A stretch of 33,192 nt of DNA, taken from Clostridium sp. Marseille-P2415 (GTDB lineage: Bacteria; Bacillota; Clostridia; Lachnospirales; Lachnospiraceae). The stretch lies in assembly GCF_900155545.1 (NCBI RefSeq), contig NZ_LT732526.1:3072931-3106122 (forward strand). The letters are read 5' to 3'. Under the pieces are notes generated by a model. It did no database searches and had not been told where the DNA came from. It saw only the letters and a program-made list of their open reading frames with translations. This document shows, one piece after another, positions 1-7,676 of this stretch. Position 1 is the first letter of the stretch. Every line of letters begins with the position of its first letter. The position numbers were made by a program, and so were the translations under genes.

Positions 1-731
1 GCGATCACCACAATCCATGTGGCCCACCGGTCCGCAATGCCCACGATTCTGGCCCTTCCTGCATCCGCAGACCGGACGAGCCGGATCATTCTCTGTATGG
101 AGCTGTCTTCCCCGGCCTTTGTGGCTTCCATGTCAAAGGAACCAAATTGATTGACCGTGCCGCTGGATACTTCATCTCCCGCGCTTTTATCAACCGGCAG
201 GGATTCCCCTGTCATAACGGCCTGATTGATGGAGGTCTGCCCGGACTTTATGATACCGTCTGCCGGAACCGTCTCTCCTGGGAGCACCCGAATGAAATCG
301 CCTGCTTTTATCTGTTCCGCCGGTACGATCTCTTCCCTCATTCCGACGATCTTCCGCGCCGTACGGGGCGTAAGATGGACCAGCTTTTCGATCCCGGCTC
401 TTGCTTTCTGAACCGTTAGATCCTCCAGCAAAGCGCCAAGCTGCATGATAAAGGCCACCTCGCCGGCCGCAAAATGTTCTCCGATCAAAATGGAAGCAAT
501 GAGAGCAATGGAGACTAAAACATCTGCCTTAATATCAAACTCCGTGACCAGACCGATGACCGCTTCCAGAATGATGGGAATGCCGCACAGGAGAATTGCA
601 GCCCAGGCAGCGTCAAAAGGGAGGGGTACCAGATCAAATATGCTGATTATCAGTGCAGCAGCAGAAACAGCCAGACAGGCGATATCTTTTCTGGTTCCGC
701 CCCATTCCAAAAGTTCTTCTAATTTTTTCAT
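1..731 (-). CDS. Heavy-metal (copper-type) P1B ATPase, N-terminal part
   Basis: Integral-membrane P1B-type ATPase that would export metal ions at the expense of ATP. The gene runs off the left edge, leaving about 243 N-terminal residues. The visible part begins MKKLEELLEW, has no N-terminal CxxC metal-binding domain, and contains several hydrophobic segments followed by the actuator domain with the invariant TGES loop (encoded near 220-235). The phosphorylation site, CPC-type motif and ATP-binding domain lie outside the window, so the metal cannot be read from the protein. Copper is inferred from the CsoR-like operators covering its promoter and from the adjacent csoR. The start ATG is preceded by GAGGAGGATAAT. 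Zn/Cd/Co export is the main alternative. Confidence 0.9.
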   Translation of the reverse strand, partial: MKKLEELLEWGGTRKDIACLAVSAAALIISIFDLVPLPFDAAWAAILLCGIPIILEAVIGLVTEFDIKADVLVSIALIASILIGEHFAAGEVAFIMQLGALLEDLTVQKARAGIEKLVHLTPRTARKIVGMREEIVPAEQIKAGDFIRVLPGETVPADGIIKSGQTSINQAVMTGESLPVDKSAGDEVSSGTVNQFGSFDMEATKAGEDSSIQRMIRLVRSADAGRARIVGIADRWATWIVVI

Positions 732-750
732 ATTATCCTCCTCGTCATTT

Positions 751-768
751 TATACCTATAGGGGTATA
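751..768. promoter_or_regulatory. CsoR-like operator 2 (ATPase leader)
   Basis: The 18-mer TATACCTATAGGGGTATA differs from operator 1 by only two central bases. It lies 33 bp (about three helical turns) downstream, between the predicted transcription start and the ATPase ATG. A double operator suggests cooperative or tighter repression of the exporter than of csoR itself. Confidence 0.7.
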
Positions 769-781
769 TGTATATTTCTAA

Positions 782-810
782 ATATACCAATAGGGGTATA
801 GGTTGTCAAG
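782..810 (-). promoter_or_regulatory. Sigma-A promoter of the P-type ATPase
   Basis: Read on the minus strand: TTGACA at 810-805, a 17-bp spacer, and TATATT at 787-782. One CsoR-like operator (784-801) fills the spacer and the -10 box, so repressor binding should exclude RNA polymerase. Confidence 0.75.
784..801. promoter_or_regulatory. CsoR-like operator 1 (ATPase promoter)
   Basis: The 18-mer TATACCAATAGGGGTATA is a pseudo-palindrome with the TAC...GGGTA pattern typical of CsoR-family sites. It overlaps the -10 box and spacer of the ATPase promoter. Confidence 0.75.
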
Positions 811-813
811 AAG

Positions 814-855
814 TAAAAAAAAGAAAGCCGGCTGTTATATGTACAGCCCGGCTTC
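814..855 (-). terminator. Rho-independent terminator of csoR
   Basis: On the minus strand AAGCCGGGCTGT (855-844) pairs, with one bulged base, with ACAGCCGGCTT (836-826) and is followed by a run of eight T (823-816). It lies just after the csoR stop and upstream of the ATPase promoter, so the two genes are separate transcription units. Confidence 0.8.
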
Positions 856-865
856 CAGCCTGGAA

Positions 866-1141
866 TTAAGTCATATTGGCAAATCGTTCCACTGCTTTGG
901 TAAAACTCTCAATGGTCTTTTCCGCATCCCCGTGCTCAATTCCGTCCCTGACACAATGATTGATATGGCCTTCCAGAACAACCTGTCCTGCTTTGTGCAG
1001 CGCAGACTTGGCAGCATTGATCTGGGCCAGGACATCTTCACAGGGAACATCTTCATCTACCATGCGGTCGATTGCCTGTACCTGTCCGATGATTTTTTTT
1101 AAACGCCGATGCAGATTATCGGCATCCATACATTTTTTCAC
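866..1141 (-). CDS. csoR: CsoR-type copper-sensing repressor
   Basis: Small (91 aa) all-helical DNA-binding metal sensor of the CsoR/RcnR/FrmR family. Cu(I) binding releases it from DNA. The family's metal ligands are visible as C34, H59 and C63 with the 25- and 4-residue spacing of true CsoR proteins, favouring Cu(I) over the His-rich Ni/Co sensor RcnR or the sulfide sensor CstR. The start is GTG at 1141 (GGAGGTGTAAT upstream); the in-frame ATG four codons later has no ribosome site. It has its own promoter with an operator, so it is probably autoregulated, and it neighbours the exporter it should control. Confidence in family is high; the metal is inferred from the ligands. Confidence 0.92.
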   Translation of the reverse strand: MKKCMDADNLHRRLKKIIGQVQAIDRMVDEDVPCEDVLAQINAAKSALHKAGQVVLEGHINHCVRDGIEHGDAEKTIESFTKAVERFANMT

Positions 1142-1154
1142 ATTACACCTCCAA

Positions 1155-1170
1155 ATACCATAAGGGGTAT
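1155..1170. promoter_or_regulatory. CsoR-like operator 3 (csoR leader)
   Basis: ATACCATAAGGGGTAT matches the two operators at the ATPase promoter. It sits between the -10 box of the csoR promoter and the GTG start, as expected for autorepression. Confidence 0.7.
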
Positions 1171-1176
1171 GTGTAT

Positions 1177-1205
1177 ATTATCGTTCAAAATCATCTGCTT
1201 GTCAA
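1177..1205 (-). promoter_or_regulatory. Sigma-A promoter of csoR
   Basis: Minus strand: TTGACA at 1205-1200, 17-bp spacer, GATAAT at 1182-1177, close to consensus. The downstream operator at 1155-1170 would overlap the transcription start. Confidence 0.7.
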
Positions 1206-1221
1206 TACTCTCCGGGCCGGC

Positions 1222-1446
1222 TCACAAGGATTGTGATACCTTGATCCCTTCCGCAGCTTCACTTCCAATGGCCACACGTTTCTCCTTTATTCCAATGATC
1301 ACACTCCCGAGGCACTTGTTAATGACGCGGACGGTGCTGCCCTCTTCTATCTGACAGCTTTGCATGGCTGACTTAGTCTGCGGGTCACACGTCAGCCATT
1401 GAATGGTGCAGGTTTCTCCGGTTTTAACGTTCATTAAGGATTGCAT
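1222..1446 (-). CDS. FeoA-domain protein, no FeoB partner here
   Basis: A 74-residue SH3-like FeoA-domain protein. In the family, FeoA is a small cytoplasmic accessory to the ferrous-iron transporter FeoB. Typical features are an early Leu-x-x-x-x-x-Gly stretch, a central GSTVRVINK strand and a late IGIKEKRVAIGSEAA segment resembling the family's G-x-x-x-ALG-x-x-x-A ending. It contains three cysteines (C13, C20, C31) plus C45, more than most FeoA proteins. The ATG is preceded by GGAGG. No feoB is adjacent; csoR follows 80 bases downstream with its own promoter. A role in metal regulation is only an inference from the neighbours. Confidence 0.7.
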   Translation of the reverse strand: MQSLMNVKTGETCTIQWLTCDPQTKSAMQSCQIEEGSTVRVINKCLGSVIIGIKEKRVAIGSEAAEGIKVSQSL

Positions 1447-1534
1447 GGATGTCCTCCGTATTCATTTCCCACTGTTTTACTTCTGTTTCCGAAGTTATTT
1501 TACCCGGTTTCCGGAATGGAATGCATCACCTTTA

Positions 1535-3037
1535 TCAACATTCGAACCTTTTTCTGATAAAATAATCCCCATAATTTTGGCCGCTGTGCCCGACCAATAT
1601 GGTATCTGATGCTTTAAACCCCGCCTCAACCAGAGCCTTTCTGCGTTCTTCTGCGATCTGCGGTGCCTTTGTTGCAATACAAGTGCACTCAAAATCATCG
1701 TAAGCAGATTCCAGAATAAGATGAATCAATGATAAAAATACAGGTTCTTTCTCATAATCACTTCGGATATCCATGCGTAAAAGTGCAACATTATGAAACG
1801 CATCCCTGGGTTCTCCTGTTGACTTATCAATGGCTTCCCGGCGGAAATTTTCAACTGTTCCGATGATTCTGCCTGTCTTTTTATCTACAATGGACCACCG
1901 GACAAATTCCCTCTTCTGATAAGCTTTCTGATAGTATTCCAGCTCATTTCGCATCTGCTCCATGGTATCAAAAAAACAGGGCTGAGAAAAATTATCAATA
2001 TTAAACCGCTTCTGTGCCTCTTTATCGCTGTAAACCTTTAATAGCTCCTCTGCATCTTCCACCCGCACCGGACGGAGCAAAAACTCCTGATTTTCATAAC
2101 TGCGCCAATCCTCATAGATGCTGTTCCGGCGCCTGTATCTCTTCCTGATATTCTGTAACAATTGCAGAAAATCGTTCTGATACTCCACCGGCTCTATGAT
2201 CTTCACATGAGCGCCAAAACTCAGCAGCCAGCTGAATAAGGATTCCTTATCCGACCATCTGATTTCCATTTGAAGTGTCCCATCCTCCAGTTCTTCAAAA
2301 CCGTTGATACCAAATTCCTCAATCAGTCTCCATTTCATCTTCCCATCAAAGAGAGCCGTTACCCTTGCTCCGTTTGCCTGAAATATCCGGTACGGACTCA
2401 TACTGAATTCAGGAACCGTCCTTTCCTCCCGGTCCTCTGATGTACACTTAAGCTCCTCCATACGGTTTAATTTAAACAAACGGAAATCATTCCGCAGCAG
2501 ACAATATCCCCAAACATACCAGGAAGACCATTGAAATATCAGCAAATACGGCTCAATATTCCGGACACTCTCTCCTGTCGGGGAATAATAGTGGAACTCT
2601 ATGCGCTTTTTCACATCGATTGCATTCTGGATTAATTCGATCTTGGGAGCCAGCGAAGCCTTATACCAGGATGAAAGATTAATGAGCACATGCTGGTTGG
2701 ATGGAAGGATATCCGGACATCCTACGGAAAGCTTATCCATAAGGAGCTGATACCGGTTGCTGCCGGATACACTGTCAAGACTCCGCAGCCCCGATAAAAT
2801 GGCCTGCATTTCTGATGAAGTTAATAATGTTTTATCCATTTTATATCCTTCGATGATGGATATCCCGCCATGCTTTCCCTGAACCGTTACAATTGGTATT
2901 CCGGCTTTGCACAAATCCTCTACATCCCTGTTTATGGTTCTCCGGGATACTTCAAATTTCTCAGCCAAATACGGCGCTGTTACCTTCTCCTGCTGCAGCA
3001 GTATGGACAGGATGCCTATATGTCTGTCTATCTTCAA
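1535..3037 (-). CDS. WYL-domain HTH regulator fused to a GNAT acetyltransferase domain
   Basis: 500-aa cytoplasmic protein in two parts. Residues 1-60 form a DeoR-like winged HTH (EKFEVSRRTINRDVEDL). Roughly 140-310 is a WYL domain of the YafY family (IEFHYYSPTGESVRNIEPYLLIFQWSSWYVWGYC is split across the core strands), a ligand-sensing module in transcription regulators. From about 335 to the end is a RimJ/RimL-like GNAT fold (FLLRPVRVEDAEELLKVYSD, then RWSIVDKKTGRIIGTVENF). WYL regulators normally end near 310 residues, so this is a regulator-enzyme fusion. The start is TTG at 3037 after a GGGGGG tract. The fusion is continuous, with no stop or frameshift between domains. Substrate and target genes are unknown. 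Confidence 0.85.
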   Translation of the reverse strand: MKIDRHIGILSILLQQEKVTAPYLAEKFEVSRRTINRDVEDLCKAGIPIVTVQGKHGGISIIEGYKMDKTLLTSSEMQAILSGLRSLDSVSGSNRYQLLMDKLSVGCPDILPSNQHVLINLSSWYKASLAPKIELIQNAIDVKKRIEFHYYSPTGESVRNIEPYLLIFQWSSWYVWGYCLLRNDFRLFKLNRMEELKCTSEDREERTVPEFSMSPYRIFQANGARVTALFDGKMKWRLIEEFGINGFEELEDGTLQMEIRWSDKESLFSWLLSFGAHVKIIEPVEYQNDFLQLLQNIRKRYRRRNSIYEDWRSYENQEFLLRPVRVEDAEELLKVYSDKEAQKRFNIDNFSQPCFFDTMEQMRNELEYYQKAYQKREFVRWSIVDKKTGRIIGTVENFRREAIDKSTGEPRDAFHNVALLRMDIRSDYEKEPVFLSLIHLILESAYDDFECTCIATKAPQIAEERRKALVEAGFKASDTILVGHSGQNYGDYFIRKRFEC

Positions 3038-3061
3038 GCTTTTCCCCCCTTTTCCGGATTC

Positions 3062-3097
3062 ATTATAGCATTATAAACACGTCATGTATATGTCATG
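3062..3097 (-). promoter_or_regulatory. Extended -10 promoter and direct repeats before the WYL gene
   Basis: Minus strand TGCTATAAT (3070-3062) is an extended -10 box. Where a -35 box is expected there are two direct GTCATG hexamers (plus strand 3081-3086 and 3092-3097), spaced 11 bp, one helical turn. They may be an activator or autoregulator site; this is inference from position. Confidence 0.5.
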
Positions 3098-3135
3098 TTA
3101 TATAAATCAGATGAAAAAACAGAGCTTTCGGCAAA

Positions 3136-4305
3136 TTATGTAAGACCTTGTAAAACCGGACCGGAAGAACTGACAGCGAATGACGGGACTCCCATATTTA
3201 AATTGTACATATCATTGAACTTTTCAATGGCTGCTTTTTTCTGCTCCATGAGAGAATGTGCGTAAACGTTAAGTGTAATGGATACGCTGGAATGGCCTAA
3301 TATTTCGCTTATGGTTTTAATATCCACCCCCAGCTCCAGCGCACGGGTTGCAAATGTATGACGGATGGCATGAAATTTCCGGTCCTGCACGTGGGCATCT
3401 TTTAATATTTTTTTATAAAGCTTCTGAAAACACCGTGGGTCAAAGGGCGAATCACCGCATGTAAATATATAGCGGTTTTGATTTACATAGCAGAGTCCGC
3501 TTTCCTCCGATATGTTTAACAAAAACTTGGGAAGCGGTATTTTCCTTAAAGACTTACGGCTTTTCGGAGCGCCTACAAACAGTGCTGTTTTGTTTTCCCC
3601 CTCTTCAAAATGTTTTATCCGGGAAACAGTCTTTGTGATGGACAGGGTACCGGTTTCCATATCAATATCGCTCCATTTCAGGGCGCACAATTCTCCGAGC
3701 CGGATACCGGTATAGAAGCACAGAATTATTCCGATCGCCCGTTTATCCTTTGAATTCATTGCCGCATGCTCGATGAGCCGCTGTTCTTTCATGGAAAAAA
3801 CCTGCACTTCCTTATCTTCCGGCTTTGGAAATTTGACCAGCTCAATGATAGAAAAACATTCCGGAGAACTCTTAAAGATCTCTTTTAACGCTATTTTGAA
3901 AATTGTGAGATTCTTTTTCTTTGATGACTCCGCAAGAGCGGTATTCTCTCGTATGGCTTTTACAAAACTCAGGACAGACGCCTCATTGATCTGTCTGTTC
4001 CGGTCCTGTTCAAAAAATGGGATCACATACTTATCCATACAGCGGTAATAGCTTTCATAGGTGGAGGGCTTCACCCGAAGCGAAACATCCTCCAGCCATG
4101 ATTCAAACAAATTGACGGTATCCTTCGTATCGCCAGATCGCTTCTCCTTATTTGTTTTATGATTTTCCTGATAATTCTTCATTTTTTCTTTTACGCCTTT
4201 ATAGGTTCTGGAATAGAAATACCGGTACTTTCCATCCTGCTTTAAGCTTCTTCCTTCCCAGCGCCCGTCTTTGCGTTTGTAAATATTTTCTCCTCTGCGT
4301 GGCAT
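3136..4305 (-). CDS. Tyrosine site-specific integrase (phage/ICE type), orphan
   Basis: 389-aa tyrosine recombinase. Residues 8-45 are an Arm-site DNA-binding strand region (KRKDGRWEGRS), about 65-160 the SAM-like core-binding domain, and about 170-360 the catalytic domain. The full catalytic set is visible: R202 (TGIRLGEL), K248 region (APKSRKSLRK), H312 and R315 (HAIRH), H338 (LGHSS) and nucleophile Y348 (NVYAH), so it looks active. ATG has AAAGGAG upstream. No excisionase, relaxase, phage genes or tRNA lie beside it, so it is either a remnant or acts on local sites. It resembles integrases of Tn916-like elements in domain plan, but no cargo is evident. Confidence 0.9.
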   Translation of the reverse strand: MPRRGENIYKRKDGRWEGRSLKQDGKYRYFYSRTYKGVKEKMKNYQENHKTNKEKRSGDTKDTVNLFESWLEDVSLRVKPSTYESYYRCMDKYVIPFFEQDRNRQINEASVLSFVKAIRENTALAESSKKKNLTIFKIALKEIFKSSPECFSIIELVKFPKPEDKEVQVFSMKEQRLIEHAAMNSKDKRAIGIILCFYTGIRLGELCALKWSDIDMETGTLSITKTVSRIKHFEEGENKTALFVGAPKSRKSLRKIPLPKFLLNISEESGLCYVNQNRYIFTCGDSPFDPRCFQKLYKKILKDAHVQDRKFHAIRHTFATRALELGVDIKTISEILGHSSVSITLNVYAHSLMEQKKAAIEKFNDMYNLNMGVPSFAVSSSGPVLQGLT

Positions 4306-4387
4306 TAAAAAAACTCCTTTACTTATAATATTTTATTATATGACGTTTCTGATGATGGAGAATCTTCCAAATACTACCAATTTTGCC

Positions 4388-4416
4388 ATATATGTGTCAT
4401 TTTACCTCACATATAT
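4388..4416. repeat. Inverted repeat upstream of the integrase
   Basis: ATATATGTG (4388-4396) and its exact complement CACATATAT (4408-4416) are separated by 11 bases. The repeat lies next to a possible -10 box (GATAAT, minus strand), so it could be an operator controlling integrase expression. No T-run follows, so it is not a terminator. Confidence 0.5.
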
Positions 4417-4512
4417 TATCACTTTTGTATTAATTTTTTTAATTTTTTCATGATATTAGACAAATAGAATACGGTGGATATACAATTTGCCCGTCGAAAT
4501 AGATAGCAATGG

Positions 4513-4539
4513 AAAAGCGCAGTACCAAATATACTGCGC
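4513..4539 (-). terminator. Terminator of the two-component/ABC operon
   Basis: GCGCAGTA (4517-4524) and TACTGCGC (4532-4539) form a perfect 8-bp stem with a 7-base loop. Read on the minus strand, it is followed by TTTT and lies about 75 bases after the permease stop. Confidence 0.7.
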
Positions 4540-4612
4540 CAGCCTTACATGATCTGAAAAGAATGTACTTACGAGATTTATTTTTAAAGGGACTCAAAAG
4601 GTATCGTATCTG

Positions 4613-6931
4613 TTATCCTGCGTTCACAACATGAACAATGCTCATTTTTTCAATTTTCTTTGTTGGTGAAATCACCGCAATAAAGGTAGTCATGACTGCC
4701 GCTAAAATTGTAACAATCAAAATAACAAATGGCGGCTGCCAAAGTTCTCCCCAGTTTGACGTCACCGTTATTGTAAAAAAGAATTTATGCAATAGTAAGC
4801 CAAATGAACTTCCCACAAGGCATCCTGCCGCGGTATAGGAAGCAGCTTCGGCTATCACCATCTTTTTTAGCTGACTCATAGACATACCGACTGCGCGCAT
4901 TACCCCATAATTACCCATCCGGTTAGAAACACTGGAGTTTACTGTGTTCAATATATTGATAAACGCTACCAATGCGATTACAAATATAAATCCGTATACA
5001 AATACGGCCATTGTGTAATAAGCTGTGCGGGTTTCCTGATTGACTTGCTGTTTATCAAGCAGCCGCATTTCCGGTGGTATAATGCTTCTTACCTGCGCGG
5101 AAACATCTTCTTTCACCTGCATGTCTATAATTGTGTAATCCTTAATCCCGGTCAGTCCGGTAAATCTGGCCTCTGAGCATATCAATATCCATTCAGAGTC
5201 TTTCGCGTCAAAGGGCATATGGGAGAGAATTCCCGCGATGCGAAGCTCATAAGGTCTGCCGGATATATCAAGGGTAATGGTATCTCCGATTTTCCAGCGG
5301 GATTTTCCTGCTTTATCATAGCCAACCAACACTCCACCATCGTTTCGCACGCTCTCCAGCTCCCCGTCAATCAGCATTTTTTCTGCCCAATGAAGCTGCG
5401 GCTCGTCATAGGACACCAGTGTAACAGTACCCTCCTGTCCCTTGCTGCCTGCCGGAATATTACTGCAAAACATTCTGCCGTACAGCTGTTTGATATTGGG
5501 AAGCGCCCTGATTTTCTCCATAACCGAGCGGTCAATTGCAGAGGAGCTGTCAGCCCCCATAACCGTAATGTCCGGCGCATATGGCTTCAGAGGGTTTGCG
5601 GCATGTTCCATAAAATCAATTAGTACCGTAAAGCTCAAAAATAAAATAATACTAAGCGCAAAGGAACCGGCGGTCAATGCCATATTCTTCTTATTGGAAA
5701 AGGCATGATGAAATCCCATAGAAGTATCTACATGAAATTTTGTATTTACAGCCTTGCTTATCCGCTGGTTACCGGTCTGATTCATATTTCCGGTAACAGC
5801 CGCCTGCGGGGATACCTGCGCCGCTTTTTTTGCGGGTGTTCCGGACGCAAGCATCACTACTAAAAATCCTATTGCTGAGCCTGCCCCAATGCCGGGCCAG
5901 CTGATTTGAAACAGAGGCATTTCAGGGAGAACAAACCGTAAGTCAAACGCATTCAGGACGAATACTGCCCCCCACATAATGAGGCAGCCTGCAAGCAGCC
6001 CTATGGGAATCCCCTTTAGGCTGTACTGCAGACCCTCCAGCCGGATATAGCGCTTAATCTGCCGTTTGGACGCGCCCAGACAGCGAAGGAGGCCAAAGAA
6101 CTGCGTCCGCTCCAAAACACTCATATTGAAACTCCCGGCAATCATAAAAACGCCGGACATGGTGACGAGAACAAACAGGATGCCTGCGGTAAGGTAAAGC
6201 TGCCACATAACACTGTCGTCGCTTTGCCCCATAAGGCCCAAAAGAATTTTATTCGGAGAAACCTGCCGGTCACTGAGGCCATACTCCGCTTTTATTTCCG
6301 AAAGCGCCCTTCTGATGTTCACGCCTTTATCAAACTGAATGTAGTAGTATTCAGCATATTGCTTCGAGCCAATAGCACGCATTCCATCAATTGTAAGAAA
6401 CAATCCATGGGCATCATTTCCGGCCAACGCGGAAAAGTCTCCATATACGCCGGTTATACGGTATTGCCTTGTCTGTCCATTGGCAAATGGCACTTCTATT
6501 GTATCTCCTATGGAGAGTCCGAATTGTTCCAAAGCCTGTTTATCAAGCAATGCTTCATGCTCTGTTGATGGGTATTTCCCCTCCAGCACCACCAGGTTCA
6601 TTTGTCCGGCAAGCTCCTGTCCGCTGCCCTGTACTATAAGTTCTTTGCCCTGATAGGTTGTATCCTCCACCACACCTACCCAATCAGAGACTTTTACATC
6701 ACTTCGGCCGCCAATTTGTTCTGCAACGCTATCCGTTATGCCCTTAATAATGGCGTGAAAATTCCCCTGCCGATGGATGTACGCATTGATTTGTGCCTTT
6801 ATACTCATATCAGCCATGCCAAAGATGGCCGTCACCAGCATGACCGATATGGCAATACAAATGATGGTAAGCCGGTTTTTCTTCTTGTGTACTTTTGCAT
6901 ATTCAAAAACAAGCCCAAGATAACTTTTCAT
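4613..6931 (-). CDS. FtsX/MacB-type ABC transporter permease
   Basis: 772-aa inner-membrane permease made of two repeated units, each one membrane helix, a large extracytoplasmic domain and three more helices (helices near 19-38, 255-280, 305-330 and 345-365, then 418-440, 655-680, 705-730 and 740-765). Extracytoplasmic domains lie around 40-250 and 440-650. This plan is that of the type VII (MacB/FtsX) superfamily, which uses ATP to move the outer domains mechanically rather than to pass substrate through a pore. The start overlaps the ATPase stop by 4 bases (ATGA), with AGGAGG in the preceding gene. With the regulator and kinase upstream, a role in antimicrobial-peptide resistance or envelope stress is likely but not proven. 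Confidence 0.9.
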   Translation of the reverse strand: MKSYLGLVFEYAKVHKKKNRLTIICIAISVMLVTAIFGMADMSIKAQINAYIHRQGNFHAIIKGITDSVAEQIGGRSDVKVSDWVGVVEDTTYQGKELIVQGSGQELAGQMNLVVLEGKYPSTEHEALLDKQALEQFGLSIGDTIEVPFANGQTRQYRITGVYGDFSALAGNDAHGLFLTIDGMRAIGSKQYAEYYYIQFDKGVNIRRALSEIKAEYGLSDRQVSPNKILLGLMGQSDDSVMWQLYLTAGILFVLVTMSGVFMIAGSFNMSVLERTQFFGLLRCLGASKRQIKRYIRLEGLQYSLKGIPIGLLAGCLIMWGAVFVLNAFDLRFVLPEMPLFQISWPGIGAGSAIGFLVVMLASGTPAKKAAQVSPQAAVTGNMNQTGNQRISKAVNTKFHVDTSMGFHHAFSNKKNMALTAGSFALSIILFLSFTVLIDFMEHAANPLKPYAPDITVMGADSSSAIDRSVMEKIRALPNIKQLYGRMFCSNIPAGSKGQEGTVTLVSYDEPQLHWAEKMLIDGELESVRNDGGVLVGYDKAGKSRWKIGDTITLDISGRPYELRIAGILSHMPFDAKDSEWILICSEARFTGLTGIKDYTIIDMQVKEDVSAQVRSIIPPEMRLLDKQQVNQETRTAYYTMAVFVYGFIFVIALVAFINILNTVNSSVSNRMGNYGVMRAVGMSMSQLKKMVIAEAASYTAAGCLVGSSFGLLLHKFFFTITVTSNWGELWQPPFVILIVTILAAVMTTFIAVISPTKKIEKMSIVHVVNAG

Positions 6932-7611
6932 TCGGCATATCCTCCTAAATCTGTGAGAACACCGTCTGACACTTGAAGCACACGGTCTGCCGCAGAAGCA
7001 AGGCCCCGGTTATGGGTAATCATGATGATTGTCTGCTGATAGCGTTTAGACGCCGTTTTTAAAAGCGAAATAACCTCACTGCTGTTCTGGCTGTCCAGAT
7101 TTCCAGTCGGTTCGTCTGCAAGAATCAGCATAGGACGGGTAATTAAAGCACGTCCTATCGCTACACGCTGCTGCTGACCGCCGGACAATTGGCGGGGCAG
7201 GTGATTTCGCCTGTCTTTTAAAGACAGCACGGTAAGAATTTCTTCCACATAAGCCTGATTGGGCTTCTTGTAGTCGAGCAAAACAGGAAATGTAATGTTT
7301 TGTTCCACATTAAGTTCCGGTATCAGGTTAAACGCCTGAAAAATAAAGCCGATATTTCTTCGGCGGAAGATAGTAAGTTTTTCATCTTTCATGCTGAATA
7401 TATCGTTGCCGTCAATCAGCACCTTACCGGAATCAGGGGTATCCAGTGCCCCTATCATATTAAGCAGCGTACTTTTCCCGGAACCGGATTCCCCGACAAT
7501 GGCAGCAAATTCCCCTTTTGGAATCGAAAAGTTTACATTTTTTAATGCGCTAACTGCGGCTTCACCTGTACCATAGGTTTTGTTAATGGCATTTACCTCT
7601 AATAAATTCAT
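6928..7611 (-). CDS. ABC transporter ATP-binding protein (MacB/LolD family)
   Basis: 227-aa cytoplasmic ATPase energising the overlapping permease. Walker [10 protein letters not shown] is at 40-48, the signature LSGGQQQRV near 142-150, and Walker B with its catalytic Glu in [12 protein letters not shown] near 161-172. The length and the [10 protein letters not shown] extension are typical of the LolD/MacB/SalX group. It lies 65 bases after the kinase gene and overlaps the permease start, so the two subunits are translationally coupled. Confidence 0.95.
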   Translation of the reverse strand: MNLLEVNAINKTYGTGEAAVSALKNVNFSIPKGEFAAIVGESGSGKSTLLNMIGALDTPDSGKVLIDGNDIFSMKDEKLTIFRRRNIGFIFQAFNLIPELNVEQNITFPVLLDYKKPNQAYVEEILTVLSLKDRRNHLPRQLSGGQQQRVAIGRALITRPMLILADEPTGNLDSQNSSEVISLLKTASKRYQQTIIMITHNRGLASAADRVLQVSDGVLTDLGGYAE

Positions 7612-7676
7612 GTTTTATCACACCCTTCTATAAAGGCAGGGTAACACTTATGCCTTACTGTCCCATGAATTTCCGC

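Larger units (their letters stand above)
4306..4612. other. AT-rich intergenic region between integrase and ABC permease
   Basis: 307 bases with no credible gene. It holds a 9-bp inverted repeat at 4388-4416, a weak minus-strand promoter candidate for the integrase (GATAAT just upstream of that repeat), and the terminator of the ABC operon at 4513-4539. The remainder is low-complexity AT-rich DNA. Confidence 0.7.

Noticed and set aside
445-801. Plus-strand open frame opposite the P-type ATPase
   Set aside because: It is antisense to a clear ATPase reading frame with the TGES motif, covers the operators, and has no ribosome site.
1222-1446. Start of a feoAB iron operon
   Set aside because: No feoB follows; the next gene is csoR with its own promoter.
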